NCBI GenBank assembly: GCA_029641185.1
Contig: JAPWGK010000005.1
Coordinates: 992,001 to 1,056,000 of the forward strand
Direction: 5' to 3'
Source: Pseudofabraea citricarpa
Taxonomy: Eukaryota; Ascomycota; Leotiomycetes; Helotiales; Dermateaceae
Length of the DNA: 64,000 nucleotides
Below are positions 13,188-24,772 of this stretch, in pieces; within the stretch, counting starts at the first letter, position 1; every line of letters begins with the position of its first letter. A program made the position numbers and the translations under genes. Below the pieces are notes generated by a model. It was not told the DNA's origin. It saw only the letters and a program-made list of their open reading frames with translations, and ran no database searches.

Positions 13188-13955
13188 GGGCCTGGCAGGA
13201 GTCGTGTGTGATCAGATCCTGGTGTTCGTTGATGATGAAGAACGAGACTTGAAAGAAGATACATCATTATTGGCACATCCGCGGCCAGCGCTTAGTGCGG
13301 GGTGCGCTTGTGCACTGCAGTGGGTACATACCAGAGGAGGTGGGGAAATCGACATTAAAACCGAGATCAAATTTCAGATTATCGTCTCTAAGTATATAAT
13401 ACATCTGTGATCTGGGGAGGCGAAAGGGTATTAATTCCGTACTAAGAAATCGCTTCTACTGAATACACGTTCTCGTCCTAACTAAGATATGAGTTATACT
13501 ATCACGTAATTTAAGAAATATATCATCTCTTACTTTGAACCGTTATAATGGTTTTGATTTAATTTTAGTACACGAGGTAAAAAGAATTAATAAGGTGGGG
13601 GATTTATTCTCGAAACTTGGAGTAAACAACGATATAAAATTACAAAGCCTAAAGAGAATGATATAATGAACAGTTAATGATTACCCAATGATACCCAATT
13701 TACACAATGCTAGTTGATCATTAACAAAGGATATCAAGATTGCCGCCATTTTGCCATGTCTTGGTCCAAATACGGTCTGCTTGATCTGCCAGTCAACTCG
13801 TGAACAGTTTCCTTTTAACAAAGTTCTGCCCCAGTAAAAGGTAAGAGAAATGAAGTTTTTGAAGTTTCTGCAGCGTGAGTGGGATACCTCTAGAGAACAA
13901 GATGAGTCGCAAACATTAATAAGAAATCATTGAAGGCATATCTCTAAAGATTATT
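13188..13955. other. AT-rich intergenic
   Basis: Upstream of the APH gene and downstream of the next kinase. No gene recognised; a short frame just upstream of the APH start looks like chance. Confidence 0.5.
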
Positions 13956-15222
13956 CTAACCCCTATAATCGGCAGCAGCTTTCTGGAGGGCTTGGTACTC
14001 AGGTGATTGAAGAGCTTCCACAGCCGACGGTCTGTTCGTTGGGTTAGGGACCGTCAACAGGCGTATAACATCTAGCACCACCTTTGGGATGCCAGCGTCC
14101 ATAGCCAAATCAGCCCATACCTCAAATGAAGGAATCTGCAAAAGCAATTCATCCGAATCGTCGGCAGCTTGCGTTTTGGTAAGGTTCTGGGCTAGTTTGA
14201 AATGAGCCCACAAGCTCTTATTGGCGTCAGAAGGGGGAGGAATTGAGCGACAGGACGGGTCGAAGAGGAGCATAATCTTGGCCAGACACCATGCCATCGG
14301 GTGAACAAGCTTCCCATCGATATTGTCGGCATTGCCTAGGATGTTAGGATCAAACCGCTGTAATATCTTATTTCGTTAGCGTAGGTACCTAGGTAATAAT
14401 TGGAGACCGGAAACTAACCATAGCAGCAACAGACCATACATCCGCTTTATGGAAGCAGCTTATCCCTGTCCAAACTTCAGGGGCACGGAATGCTTCAGGC
14501 TGAACCCAACGCGGATTGCCGCCCTCTGGCCCCGCTGCAAAGAAATTAGTATACATCAAGTAATTGTGCGATGTGTGCTTTCGCATACCTAGCCCCAAGT
14601 CCCCAATCTTGACTTCTGGACATACCCCATCAATGCTAGATATAAGAACATTTGCGGGTTTCAAGTCTGCTATCATCAGTAGATGACATATTATCGTTGC
14701 GGTCAAACAAAATACCTGAATAAACAAGATGCTCTTTCTCTAACTCGGCAAATGCTTCCAAGCATACTTTGACAATATTTGCGACCAATGCAGGATTTTC
14801 CATGTGCTTTTCGAAAGATACCTCCGCCAGAGTCGTATCCATCCATTCAAATGCTAAGCAGAAAGGCTTTTGGGCTGTCCAACCAATAGGGTCGTTGATA
14901 ATGTCACACAACGATCGAAAGCTCTTGGACGATTCGATAGAACGCTTCTTGTAATACTTATATTCTTTTACAAGACAGTCCACTTGGGTTTGATCTTTCA
15001 AATCAGCGCTTTTTACGACAGCCCTAGCAAGAATATCAACACGAGTCTTTCTTTACAACTGAGCTGTGAGACTTACCATCGATTATTTAGATGAGGAGAT
15101 TGGATGTCAGGTAATATCTCAGCCTTGAAAACAGTGCTGAAGACGGTCTTATCGCCGAGTTTCTCAACTAAACGAAACGAGTGTTTCTTCCCTCGTAGGG
15201 TAGTTCCAAGACGAAGGGCCAT
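13956..15222 (-). CDS. Divergent protein kinase-like protein
   Basis: Spliced from five exons: 15077-15222, 14716-15023, 14589-14669, 14419-14534, 13956-14357 (350 residues). Introns are 46-61 nt; the one at 14535-14588 has a textbook TACTAAT branch site. Protein kinase fold: candidate ATP lysine in AVVKSA, hinge AFEWMD, catalytic loop SADLKPANVL, metal site GDLGLA in place of DFG, then the lobe-C segments FRAPEVW and ADVWSVAAM. The glycine loop is poorly conserved (LGDKTVFSTV, no GxGxxG) and HRD is replaced by SAD, though the catalytic Asp, the Lys two residues on and the Asn are kept. It may be weakly active or a specialised fungal kinase. The start at 15222 is chosen because it lets the intron-1 splice restore the lysine motif. 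Neighbours are other kinase-type genes on the same strand. Confidence 0.8.
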
Positions 15223-15810
15223 TTTGTCGTATCCAAGAAATCAAGGTTATTGTTGTATAGAGCCACTTTAAACGGCGTTTAAATACGATCTCTGTGCACC
15301 TCCTTTTCACCCCTTGACGGTTTCAATAAGTTGCGGTTGTAACCAGCCAGAACGAGATTTTGGTCACTTATGAATATTAGAGAACCGTGGAGAGGAATTG
15401 AAAATGTTAGGATAAGTCGAGAAAGTTGATGGGCCGAGGGTGTTGTAGATGATGTATGAAAATGCCTTGGTCTGATCTTACATTTGACACGGCCCGAACC
15501 AGCCTTAGCGAGACGCCATACTTAAAAGAGGAGGGCATGAGACTGCAAGGAGCAGAAGGTCAACATCCAACCAAAATGGTTTTAAACTACCTCACGAACT
15601 AAGTGGAGGACGTTATTATATAATTGAAGCTAGAATACTCGCATGTAGTATATCTATTTTTTATAGGTAATATTTGGTCTAATAACTAAATGAGTATGGG
15701 GTTACGTCTATAATTTTGGCTCTCCCTCAAAACGATGTGCGATCCACTGAATTACGACTTCACGTCAGCTAATATGTTCTGTGTTATCATACATATACCT
15801 AATACAAACC
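15223..15810. other. Intergenic
   Basis: 5' flank of the kinase and 3' flank of the thioesterase. No gene recognised. Confidence 0.5.
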
Positions 15811-15858
15811 TATCTTCTAGCCTACGGGGCGAAACACAAGCAGACAAAAGGACATATC

Positions 15859-16467
15859 TCAAGCAGGAGATGAAGAAGGAAAAAAAGGAAAGGAAACCGA
15901 AGAACTTACCAAAGCATCCGCCTCAACCATCTTCTCGCCTTGAGGATCTCTAATAACAGCCTCACAAACATACTTTCTCCCTTTCACCTCCTTCAAAGAT
16001 GCATCTACCCGAATAACCCCCGGCGTATTTACAGGTTTCAAAAACCTAACATTCAAGCCAACCGTACTCGTCTTCCGATTCTCCATCTCACCCCCCTTCA
16101 AATCAGCATTAAGGACAAGAAGAGAACCCATCGCATCGTCAAGGATTGTGGCGAGAATCCCTCCATGGCATATATCTGGATGCCCGTTGAGACCCGAGCC
16201 CAGCGAGATCAGCATCCTCACCGCTGGGATGTATGGTTTCTCGGTTTTTATGCTTGGTGAAGAGGAGGGCCGCTGTACAAAAGAGACACAGTGAGGAAAT
16301 GTTTGAGCAGTTTTAAGTGTCACGGCCCAGAGTTCGTCTTCGGTGCTACTCTTGGGTTGCCGTGCCAGGGTCGGTGTTATTGTGTAGAGAGGGTCGGCGA
16401 GGAAGGCCGCACACCATGGGAGACATTCGAAGAAGTCAAGATCGGGGTCGTCCATGTTTTTGGACAT
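15859..16467 (-). CDS. PaaI/THEM4-like hotdog thioesterase
   Basis: Hotdog-fold protein of the acyl-CoA thioesterase superfamily. Seen: the helix motif HPDICHGGILATILDDAMG (about residues 96-114), in which HGG and the following Asp are the usual active-site positions, and the strand VGLNVRFLKPV. It probably hydrolyses an acyl-CoA. The frame runs from ATG 16467 to a stop at 15859, but the last 18 or so residues (Ser/Phe/Pro-rich) start exactly at a good donor, GTAAGT at 15909. A splice to an AG at 15822-15823 would instead give an end of ...ADALARR and stop near 15812; I think the spliced form is more likely. A TCACGTGA palindrome lies about 80 bp upstream of the ATG. Confidence 0.8.
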   Translation of the reverse strand: MSKNMDDPDLDFFECLPWCAAFLADPLYTITPTLARQPKSSTEDELWAVTLKTAQTFPHCVSFVQRPSSSPSIKTEKPYIPAVRMLISLGSGLNGHPDICHGGILATILDDAMGSLLVLNADLKGGEMENRKTSTVGLNVRFLKPVNTPGVIRVDASLKEVKGRKYVCEAVIRDPQGEKMVEADALVSSSVSFPFFPSSSPA

Positions 16468-16545
16468 TTGCCTTGTTTAGATTTGGAAATTTGATGACTG
16501 GACAGGATGCCTCGGTTCGAGGTGTTCAGAGCGCCCGCTCATGTT

Positions 16546-16553
16546 TCACGTGA
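16546..16553. promoter_or_regulatory. TCACGTGA palindrome (E-box-like) upstream of the thioesterase
   Basis: Perfect 8-bp palindrome with a CACGTG core, 79 bp upstream of the thioesterase ATG. In fungi this core is bound by bHLH factors such as Cbf1-type proteins. Its function here is inferred only from position. Confidence 0.35.
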
Positions 16554-16948
16554 TGTCGATTTTAAACTCAAAGTTTAAACCTAAGTAGTTCTTGATGGTA
16601 CAGATAATATGTCTGCTTTACTCACTGCCTTATCTTCGGGTTTTAATTATTTTTTATATATCTGTCAAGCTTCTAAATCTTCCTGCCTGCTCCACAGGGA
16701 TATGTGAATTGCAAAGGTATGTGTGGCCTTGACTTGAGGTTTTGCCCGCTACAAATTGTTCGATTTATTCGGCACCCAAGTACTTCAAATGCGACCTTCA
16801 CGTCACATACATTTACTACTATCGTGCAATTGAGCCACATTACATCGCTGGAACATGTTCAACCGAGGTAGGCTCTAATTTATCCTGGCTATCATGTTAA
16901 TATCGCTTTCTAGAAACATCTTCCTTGTCCCCTGTAAGAAGTCTAACC

Positions 16949-17532
16949 TTAGGCTGACGAAGGTCTTGTGCTAGTTTCCGTGAACACATATCCTAGTTCT
17001 TGAATACTATTACTCAAGGCTATGGAAAGCTCCGTCCCTTTTTGGAGCTGGCAGATAAGCACATCACTAGGAGTCTGCTCCATCTTGTTAACACTGCTTA
17101 TGTATCTATCATCAAAACATACCAGAATTACGTCAAGAATCTCAATCTCATCAAACTCCTCTCGATAAAGAGCAACTGTGTTGCTCTCAGATCCTGTCGT
17201 TTCCAGCAACCTAGAGTGGCTCGAAGCATATGCTTGGAAACTCTCGGCTCAGCGCGAGCACGACTGGTTCGTCTCTTAAGTATTTCCTCGTTATAATGCA
17301 AAGATCCAGCAAGGAAGATATTTTCACTGGTCCAAACTTGGTAAAGAAATTGAAATGTATACAGGAGTTTATGAACGGGATCTGCAGAGGGTGCGTATGA
17401 TGGTTTTGGCGGCGATAAAAGCATAGAGAAAACAGATGGATAAGGCACAGGATCGATACCCAGTGGTGCATCTCTTGAGGCTCGTTTGGAGGAGCTCTCT
17501 AGTTTGAGATACTTGCTAGCTTGCAATGACAT
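16949..17532 (-). other. Unrecognised reading frames, possible decayed or multi-exon gene
   Basis: Two overlapping minus-strand frames, 17128-17532 (134 codons from ATG, starting MSLQASKYLK) and 16949-17209 (about 86 codons, acidic), look protein-like in composition but I cannot join them by a convincing intron or name a family. They begin 60 bp below the stop of the kinase-TPR gene, on the same strand, so they could be a small downstream gene or a relic. I saw no conserved motif. Confidence 0.3.
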
Positions 17533-17591
17533 AGTCTACAAGCTTGTTGCTTCTATCCCGTACAAGGATACCGCATCGTAATATTAGCTAC

Positions 17592-19137
17592 TTATTTTTG
17601 AGCGACATATTCCGACTTCTCCGGGTGCTTTGCTGGTCTAAGTGTGGACTCATCAACGTCTATGCCGTCATGGGCGCGTTTCTTAGATCTTGACTCCTCT
17701 AGTAGAATCGGCTGGATAGCAGAATTTGTATCAAGACAAGATTCAGAGACGTAATTGGAGGGACCACCTAACCGTTTCGGATTGCGCATCTTCTGCAGCA
17801 CAGCCCGCAGTAGTCGATCCTCTTTCTTTATTCGTGAAGCTTTTTCATGTAGAGCAGTTGCCAGGTAATTCAAACAGGCCTTCGCAGATGCGATGTCGTT
17901 TGACCATACATAGTGCAAGGCCAGCTCATAGCGACATGAGAGAGTAGTAATATGACCTACACCAAGATATTTCTCAAACCCTGCTAACGCGCTGCTGAAG
18001 TACTGCAGACAGTCAGAGCCGAGAGCCTGCAATATCTTGGCTTTGTTAAATTCGAGCCAATGAATAGAGATAGTATCACTTTTTTCAATACCAGCTGCGA
18101 TGCTACCATCAACGATGCGAAGTGCTTGTGAAAGTTGGCTGACCGAGCGAAGGACCCGTGCAAGAGCCAAGGCGAGAGGACGGATGGGATGTTGGATCAT
18201 GTTGATAATTTCGGTCGCAAGGTTCGTCATTGTATAGGCAGACTTTGCAGTATCGAGTAGGACTGAGAGCTTCCTTTGGATATCATCGTTGACGATATCT
18301 GATGTGTTAGGGACAAGGTTGGTCTTTAGAGGTGGTGAGGTTAAAGTCGAACTTGAAGTTCGTAGGAGTTCTAAACCGAAGTTGGCTGCCTATCAGGTGC
18401 AAAACAATAAGTTAGCACAAGGACAACATAAATAAAATTCAATCCCCATCTTTTTTGTGCCTACCTGTATTGATCTCGCTTCCTGAAATATTTCCCGCAG
18501 CGCATGAACATCACTTTGGCATTCCCTCTTCCATTTCATAACACAAGTGTTTTTCTGGAGGATGGCCTCGCTCAGGTCAATGAAGACAAATTCTGGAGAG
18601 GTTGTGGGGCCACGACGCTTCATCAAGATGTTGTCAGCTTTGATATCTCTGTGACATAACCCAATGCGCCTGTGGAGATCTACAATTGCTGCTATCATTG
18701 TCTTCTCTGTTTTTTCCAATTCGTCGGCCGACATTTCACGAATTACTCTATCCAAACGTGAGCCATGCAGTCTCTCAAGTCCAATGGCAGCTTTGTATAT
18801 TTTAGTGGCAGTTCGTTTGCTGATGTTTTGCAGCTGGTCTTGCGTGAGGCGCATCAGACCGTGATAGTGCGGTAGATAGTCGCAGGAGATTCCCAGCTGT
18901 TGGATATGCTCGTATGCAACTAGCTCGTTTCTACAGAACCGTTTCTCGTGAAACTATATGGCAAGAGAGAAGAGGGCCCACATTAGTAGGAACTCTTGAA
19001 AATCAATTAAGGGATCAGGGATGTATGCAACCTACTATCTTGAGTGCGATAGGAATTCCCTCACTTGTTGCGGCTTTAAAAACAGTTGCGCGACTTCCGA
19101 AACCCAATTCCCGGCCAATATCGACGACGCAGCCCAT
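17592..19137 (-). CDS. Protein kinase fused to a C-terminal helical repeat region
   Basis: Three exons: 19036-19137, 18465-18953, 17592-18389 (462 residues), introns 82 and 75 nt. The N-terminal half is a Ser/Thr kinase: GFGSRATVFKA glycine loop and IALKI lysine in exon 1, catalytic loop CHRDIKADNIL (intact HRD), and FIDLSEA at the position of DFG, where the metal Asp is kept but Phe-Gly is not. The C-terminal half (from about residue 250) is alpha-helical, with TPR-like alternation (FNKAKILQALG, YFSSALAGFEKYLG, YELALHYVWSND), and ends in a basic segment RSKKRAH, a possible nuclear signal. The start is fixed by an in-frame TGA just upstream of ATG 19137. Role unknown; a signalling or stress kinase with a protein-interaction tail is plausible. 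Confidence 0.8.
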
Positions 19138-20174
19138 AGCAACTGCTGACACTCATGCTCTCTACGAACAAGTATTGCCGTGCAGGTGTGTAGTTGAACA
19201 CAGGATGCGTCACGACGTCAACAATCTACACGCGTCGGCATCATTACTTTTCCGGTGCCGAGAGCCTCGGCGAATGATGAGTGAACTTCCAAGAGTTTCT
19301 CTGTAAGAATAATTATTTTTATTTTGGTCCAAGACTGTGTCTTTTTTTTTATTCTCCCCAGCTTATCGTACACTATATTCGTGGTCCACGTGATAAAAGC
19401 TAGCTTTAGCACTCCTGTGGGTCTTATTATAAGCGATAAGCGAAGAAAAGTAATTGAAAGAGGGCTAAGCTCAGGTTAGATTAGCAATTACTTAGACGCA
19501 AAGATGGAAATGGATATTAGTGTTAAGAAATATGAATGGGGTGTATCACACGTTCATAGTTAAATTGGTAAGTTAACACAGTGAGCTAGCAAACCCCTTT
19601 GTTTCCATTGATTGATAGTCTGTCTTATGTTCTTTATGCAATAAGAATGCCTGTAGGATTGATATTGGAGGAAGCTTTTTTCTGACAGACTTTAGAATCG
19701 CATGAGACTTTTGCAAATACTGAGCAGAAGAGCCTATTTGTGAAGAGGCATGGCCCTCAAACTCGACCAGAAATTTGGGTATGCATTGCTATTCGCTGGC
19801 CAAGAAAAATGGATGGATTGTAAAGCGCTAAAAGAAAATAGTCTCGAACCTGATATTCTGCATCAGTATTCTCTTCCGGCAGCAACAGAGAACCTATGGG
19901 GATATTTCTCAGCAGAATCATTATCGGAATGACGGAAAACGCCGTCTCACTGCCAATTTTCCCGTAACTTTGCGAGTGCTAAAATAATTACATAAAACAA
20001 AACAAGTAGTGCAAATCTCCAGAAACATACTAGGTAAATACCACAGGAGCAATACTTGAAAACTACTCTAAATTTTAATCAGCTGGTATTAACCACTCCT
20101 ACAGAAATCAAACTCAGTGATCCTATAAGGACAGTGTAAGCTAAACTCCGACTTTGACAAAAAAGTGAATCTTT
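19138..20174. other. Gene-poor AT-rich stretch
   Basis: No gene recognised. A 60-codon open frame at 19750-19932 (+) has protein-like composition but no family I know. A CACGTG core occurs near 19385. Confidence 0.4.
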
Positions 20175-20973
20175 TCAAACACATCCGAAAATGTGTTTCA
20201 TACCCCTGATTTTCATTACGTTGGCGGGGCCGGAATTGACTCGAGCATAAGTGTTGAAAAAATGCTGTTTATGAGTAGCATTCAATTGCGTTCGAACGTT
20301 GTAGATGCTATCACGGTACCTGTTCGCAAGAAAGGTAATGTCAATGTAGTCGTTACTCGTGTCGTTTGTCCCTCTACTAAAAAAAAGCCTCAAGCTTGCT
20401 ATTCAACAAGGCCAAAACACTCAAAGCTGGGAAAGTTCTGTCTCCTAGAGGTGTGCCTCTCATCGCCATTTCCATTGCTGTTCGTGAATCATCCGGGGCC
20501 CCGAAGGTTCCTATTGAACACTCTTAGTAAACCGCAGTTACCTCCCCCCTTCAACATCCCATAGGTCCAACAACAGGTATAGAAACAGAATAGAGCGCGG
20601 TTTCACGTACCCCCGAGAATAATATCTACCTCAGCATACAATGCTTGAATAATCCGGCCATCTACTTCAATTCCGCTGGTATTGAAAAATAATCTCATTA
20701 CTCTCGCAGTTGGGCCCAGAGGACGTAGAATCCTGACGTCAGTGGACGAGCAGGTCTTTTTGCAAGAATTTGGGAATCCTACCCTTCTTGTGATTTAAGA
20801 ATGTTAATCAATTGAACCCATTTGCAACCGACTGTTAGGTCAACATCGTATGTTCTTCGATCAATTCCCCGAAGCCAGATGGAATAGCCTCCCATAAAAG
20901 CGAAAGAGATGTTATTTGGTCGAAAGACACTAACCAAGCGGTCAGCTGCTTGACATAAATGGGCTAATTTTAT
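20175..20973 (-). pseudogene. Decayed nucleotidyltransferase-fold gene
   Basis: The minus strand holds the remains of a fungal nucleotidyltransferase-fold protein in broken frames. From high to low coordinates: an N-terminal piece with FAFMGGYSIWLRG and YDVDLTVGC, i.e. the GG...DhD signature of the fold (20820-20970); after a 1-nt frame change, ILRPLGPTARVMRLFF and AEVDIILGG, a likely third acidic strand (about 20620-20745); then PALSVLALLNSKLEAFF; and, in another frame, DYIDITFLANRYR to a stop at 20175. Between these pieces are several in-frame stops and frame changes that introns do not explain. The catalytic acidic residues are still readable, so decay is fairly recent. It could conceivably be rescued by unusual splicing, but I judge it a pseudogene. 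Confidence 0.72.
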
Positions 20974-22607
20974 TTAAGATTCAGCTTTCTGAGAAAGTTA
21001 AAACCCCTGAGTAACAGTGTATGTACCAGGGAGTTGCTGAGCAGCTTTCGGTGGTTGCCTATTCGGAAGCGACATACTATTTGTGAGCAGGGCAGATGGT
21101 TTTGGAAGATGTCTCTCGAAGTGAGTAGTGAGTGTGGAAAGTCCGGGGACAACGGTGACGCTCAAAAACATCAAACTGGACGGACTTTCAGCATGTTATA
21201 AATGCTCTTCTAGTCTTTATTACATTTTACGCGCTAGAGATGTTAGTTATATTCTCGTAGTCGGTTAAAAAGTGAACGAATTAGAAAGAAGAAGGAAAGT
21301 ACGAAATCCAACGATTGGCGGCCGCCTGAGGTTTCCAACTACATCTTAGGATACGAAACGAGGTAATAAAATATGCCTAGTTGCCCTAAATAGCCCCGAA
21401 TATATTTTATAAATGTTACAAAGGGCTGCGCACAAGATAATAGACGGCAGCCATGGTTTTGAAAACTGGTATTCATCCCACTACCAATCTTGGTTAGAGT
21501 AGAGTATCAAACTACAGAGAAAAGGCATCAATGTTATCAAGCGACCAAACTTATTAGCCGCGCGCAAGATGACTGACCTTCTATAGTATAAGACCTCCAG
21601 CCAGTTTGCGTGACCTGAGAAAAAAAAGATCGCCTGAATTCTCCAACTGTTGGATATGACGAGAATTACATATCCACAAACCTTGCTGTTGATGGCCCGA
21701 GAATAGCCAGGCCGCAAACAGTGGCTTCGTCATCCAACAAAGCGGATTTGTTAAGCTATCTCTGCTGCCAAAATTTCGAAACATGAATTAGTACCTATTA
21801 ATAGAACAAAGCCCTGGAAAACCCTGATGTCAATTGTTGCATGCGGGCAACTTCAAACTTGGGGTCCGTAATTCTCCAGATTTTGGGCGCCTAATGATAG
21901 TGCCACCGTCCGTGAATAACACTCTCGTATATTTCAAAGGTAAAAAGATTTATATAAGGAGAGGAAGTTCCCGGCTTTGAAGATCAGAAAATGTAAATTT
22001 TTCGTCATAGAAACTTCTTCCTTGAACTCTACTAGCTCATCTACATTGAAAAATCTCGGAAATCAAATGAAACGGAATCCACCGGCACCATAACCGGCAC
22101 CGAGATTATAGGCTACAAGATCAGTATCTATGCTCTGCTGATGCATGTCTCACTCTTTTGCTGTAAGTGCTCTAACCTAAGCTATCTCCGTGGGTGCGTT
22201 TGGTGATTATAGGTTTTTTACTTTGTGGTTGCGTACCTAGGTATGTGGTAAAAATGGAACTATCTGCATGCCTTCAGCATTCTCAAGTGAAGAAAGCGTT
22301 CTTCGAAATTTTAACGGCCGCTTGCTACAAGTAGGAACCCCTGCTAACATTTTAAATTCTGCCCAGGTCCAGATCGAGTTGTTTATCAAAAACACCAGCC
22401 ACTATTCGACGACAAAATCTTTTATGGCAATTAAAACTCGCTGCATCCATCACTAAATAAGCCAAAAACAGACTAGCCGAAACTTGCAGTCACCTGATAG
22501 TGTCACATGATATTATTGACGACGACGACATTGATTCGACTCCAGCTGTGCTGACTGGATTCTTTAGATATTTGCTAATAGATCAGAGAATCCCCGCAAC
22601 TACCATC
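20974..22607. other. Gene-free stretch
   Basis: No convincing gene on either strand. The part next to 20974 may hold the lost N-terminus of the decayed nucleotidyltransferase. Confidence 0.4.
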
Positions 22608-23505
22608 ATGAGCAGCGAACCTTCCACCATGGGCTCGGGTGTAAAGCTAGCTAGTCCTGATGCAGAACTAGGCGACAAGTGTCCCATCGATGGTGGAAAA
22701 GCCAAGGCACTTGAAGTAATCAAGATACTAGAGAATTCCGGAATATCATGCTGTATAGTCGGTACGCGAGCACTAAAGTACTATGGCGCACACCGAGCTA
22801 CGGAGGCACGTAATCTCGAAATTCTCCTTTGTCGTGCTTTACTGATATGAGCTTCAGGACTGGGAAATCTGCGTTTCAACGGAAAATCTAGACATTGCAG
22901 CGTCACTTTTTCGAACGGGGCCTTTGTCCGAACAATACGATCCTGCATCCCCTCGATATGTGCAGCCATACTCTCTTCACCACACCTTCCCTTTTTTCAA
23001 AGGTAAAGGCCTTGTTATGTGGCTTGTGCTTGTTCCGTCGTGGGATTGCCAAGTAGAGTGTATCCCGGCAAATTATGAAAGATGTAGTGTTGGTCTGCCA
23101 TACGTACGACTGGAAGTGTTTGCTCAGAGTTTGGTAGATACATCAAACGGAATAAATACGGCTGATCTTGTTGACGGGATGGATCTGTCTGAAGAATGGG
23201 GTCTCGAAAACCTTCGTCTTGAAGGAACTCCAGATGAATCCTGGATCCAAAAGAAGAACGAAGCCATACGTAGTTCGGTTCCTTTGACTGAAATCTCATT
23301 TATCCTGGAGCTCGCTGAAACGCCGTTGGAACGCAGGGAATTTTGGCAAGCGATAGTGGAGGGAAAGACTGCACGAATTGGGATGGAGCTTTCCAAGCAA
23401 CACTATACAACAAGATTTCGCCTGAAAGGATCTAAAGACCCTCGACTTCCCCGCGAATATGACGAGGAATTTTTCCGAAGCATTGGAATATCCATTCCTC
23501 AATAA
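22608..23505 (+). CDS. Nucleotidyltransferase-fold-like fungal protein with probable GC-AG intron
   Basis: Two exons, 22608-22805 and 22858-23505 (281 residues). Exon 1 ends ...GAHRATE and exon 2 starts DWEICVST; joined they restore the family pattern VGTRAL...YYG...DWEIC, which resembles the G-[GST]...D-h-E signature of nucleotidyltransferase folds. The intron that gives this (52 nt, 22806-22857) begins GC and ends AG, with CTGAT as branch site; the nearby GT at 22810 would break the frame. The C-terminal half (EVFAQSLVD, then a helical end) fits a helical substrate-binding domain. ATG 22608 is the first in frame. The family is common but uncharacterised in filamentous fungi, and enzymatic activity is not shown. 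The decayed nucleotidyltransferase lies 1.6 kb upstream. Confidence 0.7.
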
Positions 23506-23976
23506 GTCTATGAGTAACTCTTATATTCCCTGGTCCTCTCTGTAGGAACCAGCTTAGCGCCATGAGAGCTTGAACTTCTATTAAGAATAGAATTGTTTTC
23601 CCCCTTCTAGTCTACTGGATGCTTGCTCATCTAGCTATGATACAGCCCGTAATATACGTATTTGTGTGTGTGCGTGTGCGTATATGCACGCGTGTGTGAA
23701 CAGGGCGAAGCTGAAAACTAAAACTGAGAAGCAATGGGTAAAATGAACAGCTTCACTTTGCAATTTCTCTTTGTACATTAATTTACAGCTGAATTCCATG
23801 TGTCTAATATCAGAATATTTTATTTTTAGATTTACTGAACCTCGCATTTTGTTGGTACAAAGCAGAACGCCTTTGTGACGAATCTCGTTTTTCTTTTCGT
23901 ACTTTCGTATGTTCCTACCTAGAGGTAACATATATTGACCCACAGATACGCGGAACGAGATATAATGAAATATAAT

Positions 23977-23996
23977 CTATCTATCTATCTATCTAT
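23977..23996. repeat. (CTAT)5 microsatellite
   Basis: Five perfect tetranucleotide units. Confidence 0.9.
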
Positions 23997-24310
23997 CACA
24001 CTCAATTCCTGATTATGTATCAGCCTTTTCCTCTTTCTCTTTGCTCTCTCTTTCTAGCATCTTCCGCCCTAACTTGCGTACTCTCTCACAAGCTATAAAT
24101 ACCATCTCCCCCTCCTCTTCCCTTCCTTTCTTCTAACCACAAGACTAAGATTAAGAAGAGAAAATGTCTGGCAGGTAGAGAGGAATGCCAGCTCTGAGAA
24201 GTGCTAGCCTCTTTCTTCCCAGCTACCGTACGTTCTACATGAAGAACGTCTTTCGGGGAATTAAAAGACCGAGATGGATAAATGTTATGTTTTATTATAC
24301 GTGTTGGTGT

Positions 24311-24772
24311 CTGACAACAGGAGTTTAGTTGACGACAGGATTAGGAATGGTACTATGGTAGGGAGCGCGGAAATATTAGACCGTGCCGTGGATGTGGCTT
24401 ATGGTTTATAGTTTATTCTATGATACTAAGAGTTGAATTTGGCAATAGATAAGGAATAAGGGGTTGGTGATAGAGGAAGAATAAGAAACAGATAAGTGGA
24501 TATTTATTTTTAAACAACCTTCTTTTTGTTTCTTTTTCCTTAGCGGTACTAGTGGTGGTATTGTTAACTGGTAATGAGAGTTTAACTGACGACGGCAGCT
24601 GTCTCTTGTTTGTGAGGAGGGAAAGGAATTGATATCTCTTCTTAACTTGTTTTTATTTCTTGGTTTTTATTCTAATTATTGTTTTTGACTGACAACAAGA
24701 GTTTAGTTGATAACAGGAATCGTGATAGTAATATGTTGTAAGCGCAGATATATTAGACCGCTGCCGGAGAAG
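24311..24772. repeat. Diverged direct repeats of about 80 bp
   Basis: Segment 24311-24391 and segment 24688-24772 share the order ctgacaaca..gagtttagttga..acagga, then after about 35 bp atattagaccg..gccg. A third, shorter match (gagtttaactgacgac) sits between them near 24572. They are imperfect copies in the same orientation, origin unknown. Confidence 0.6.
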
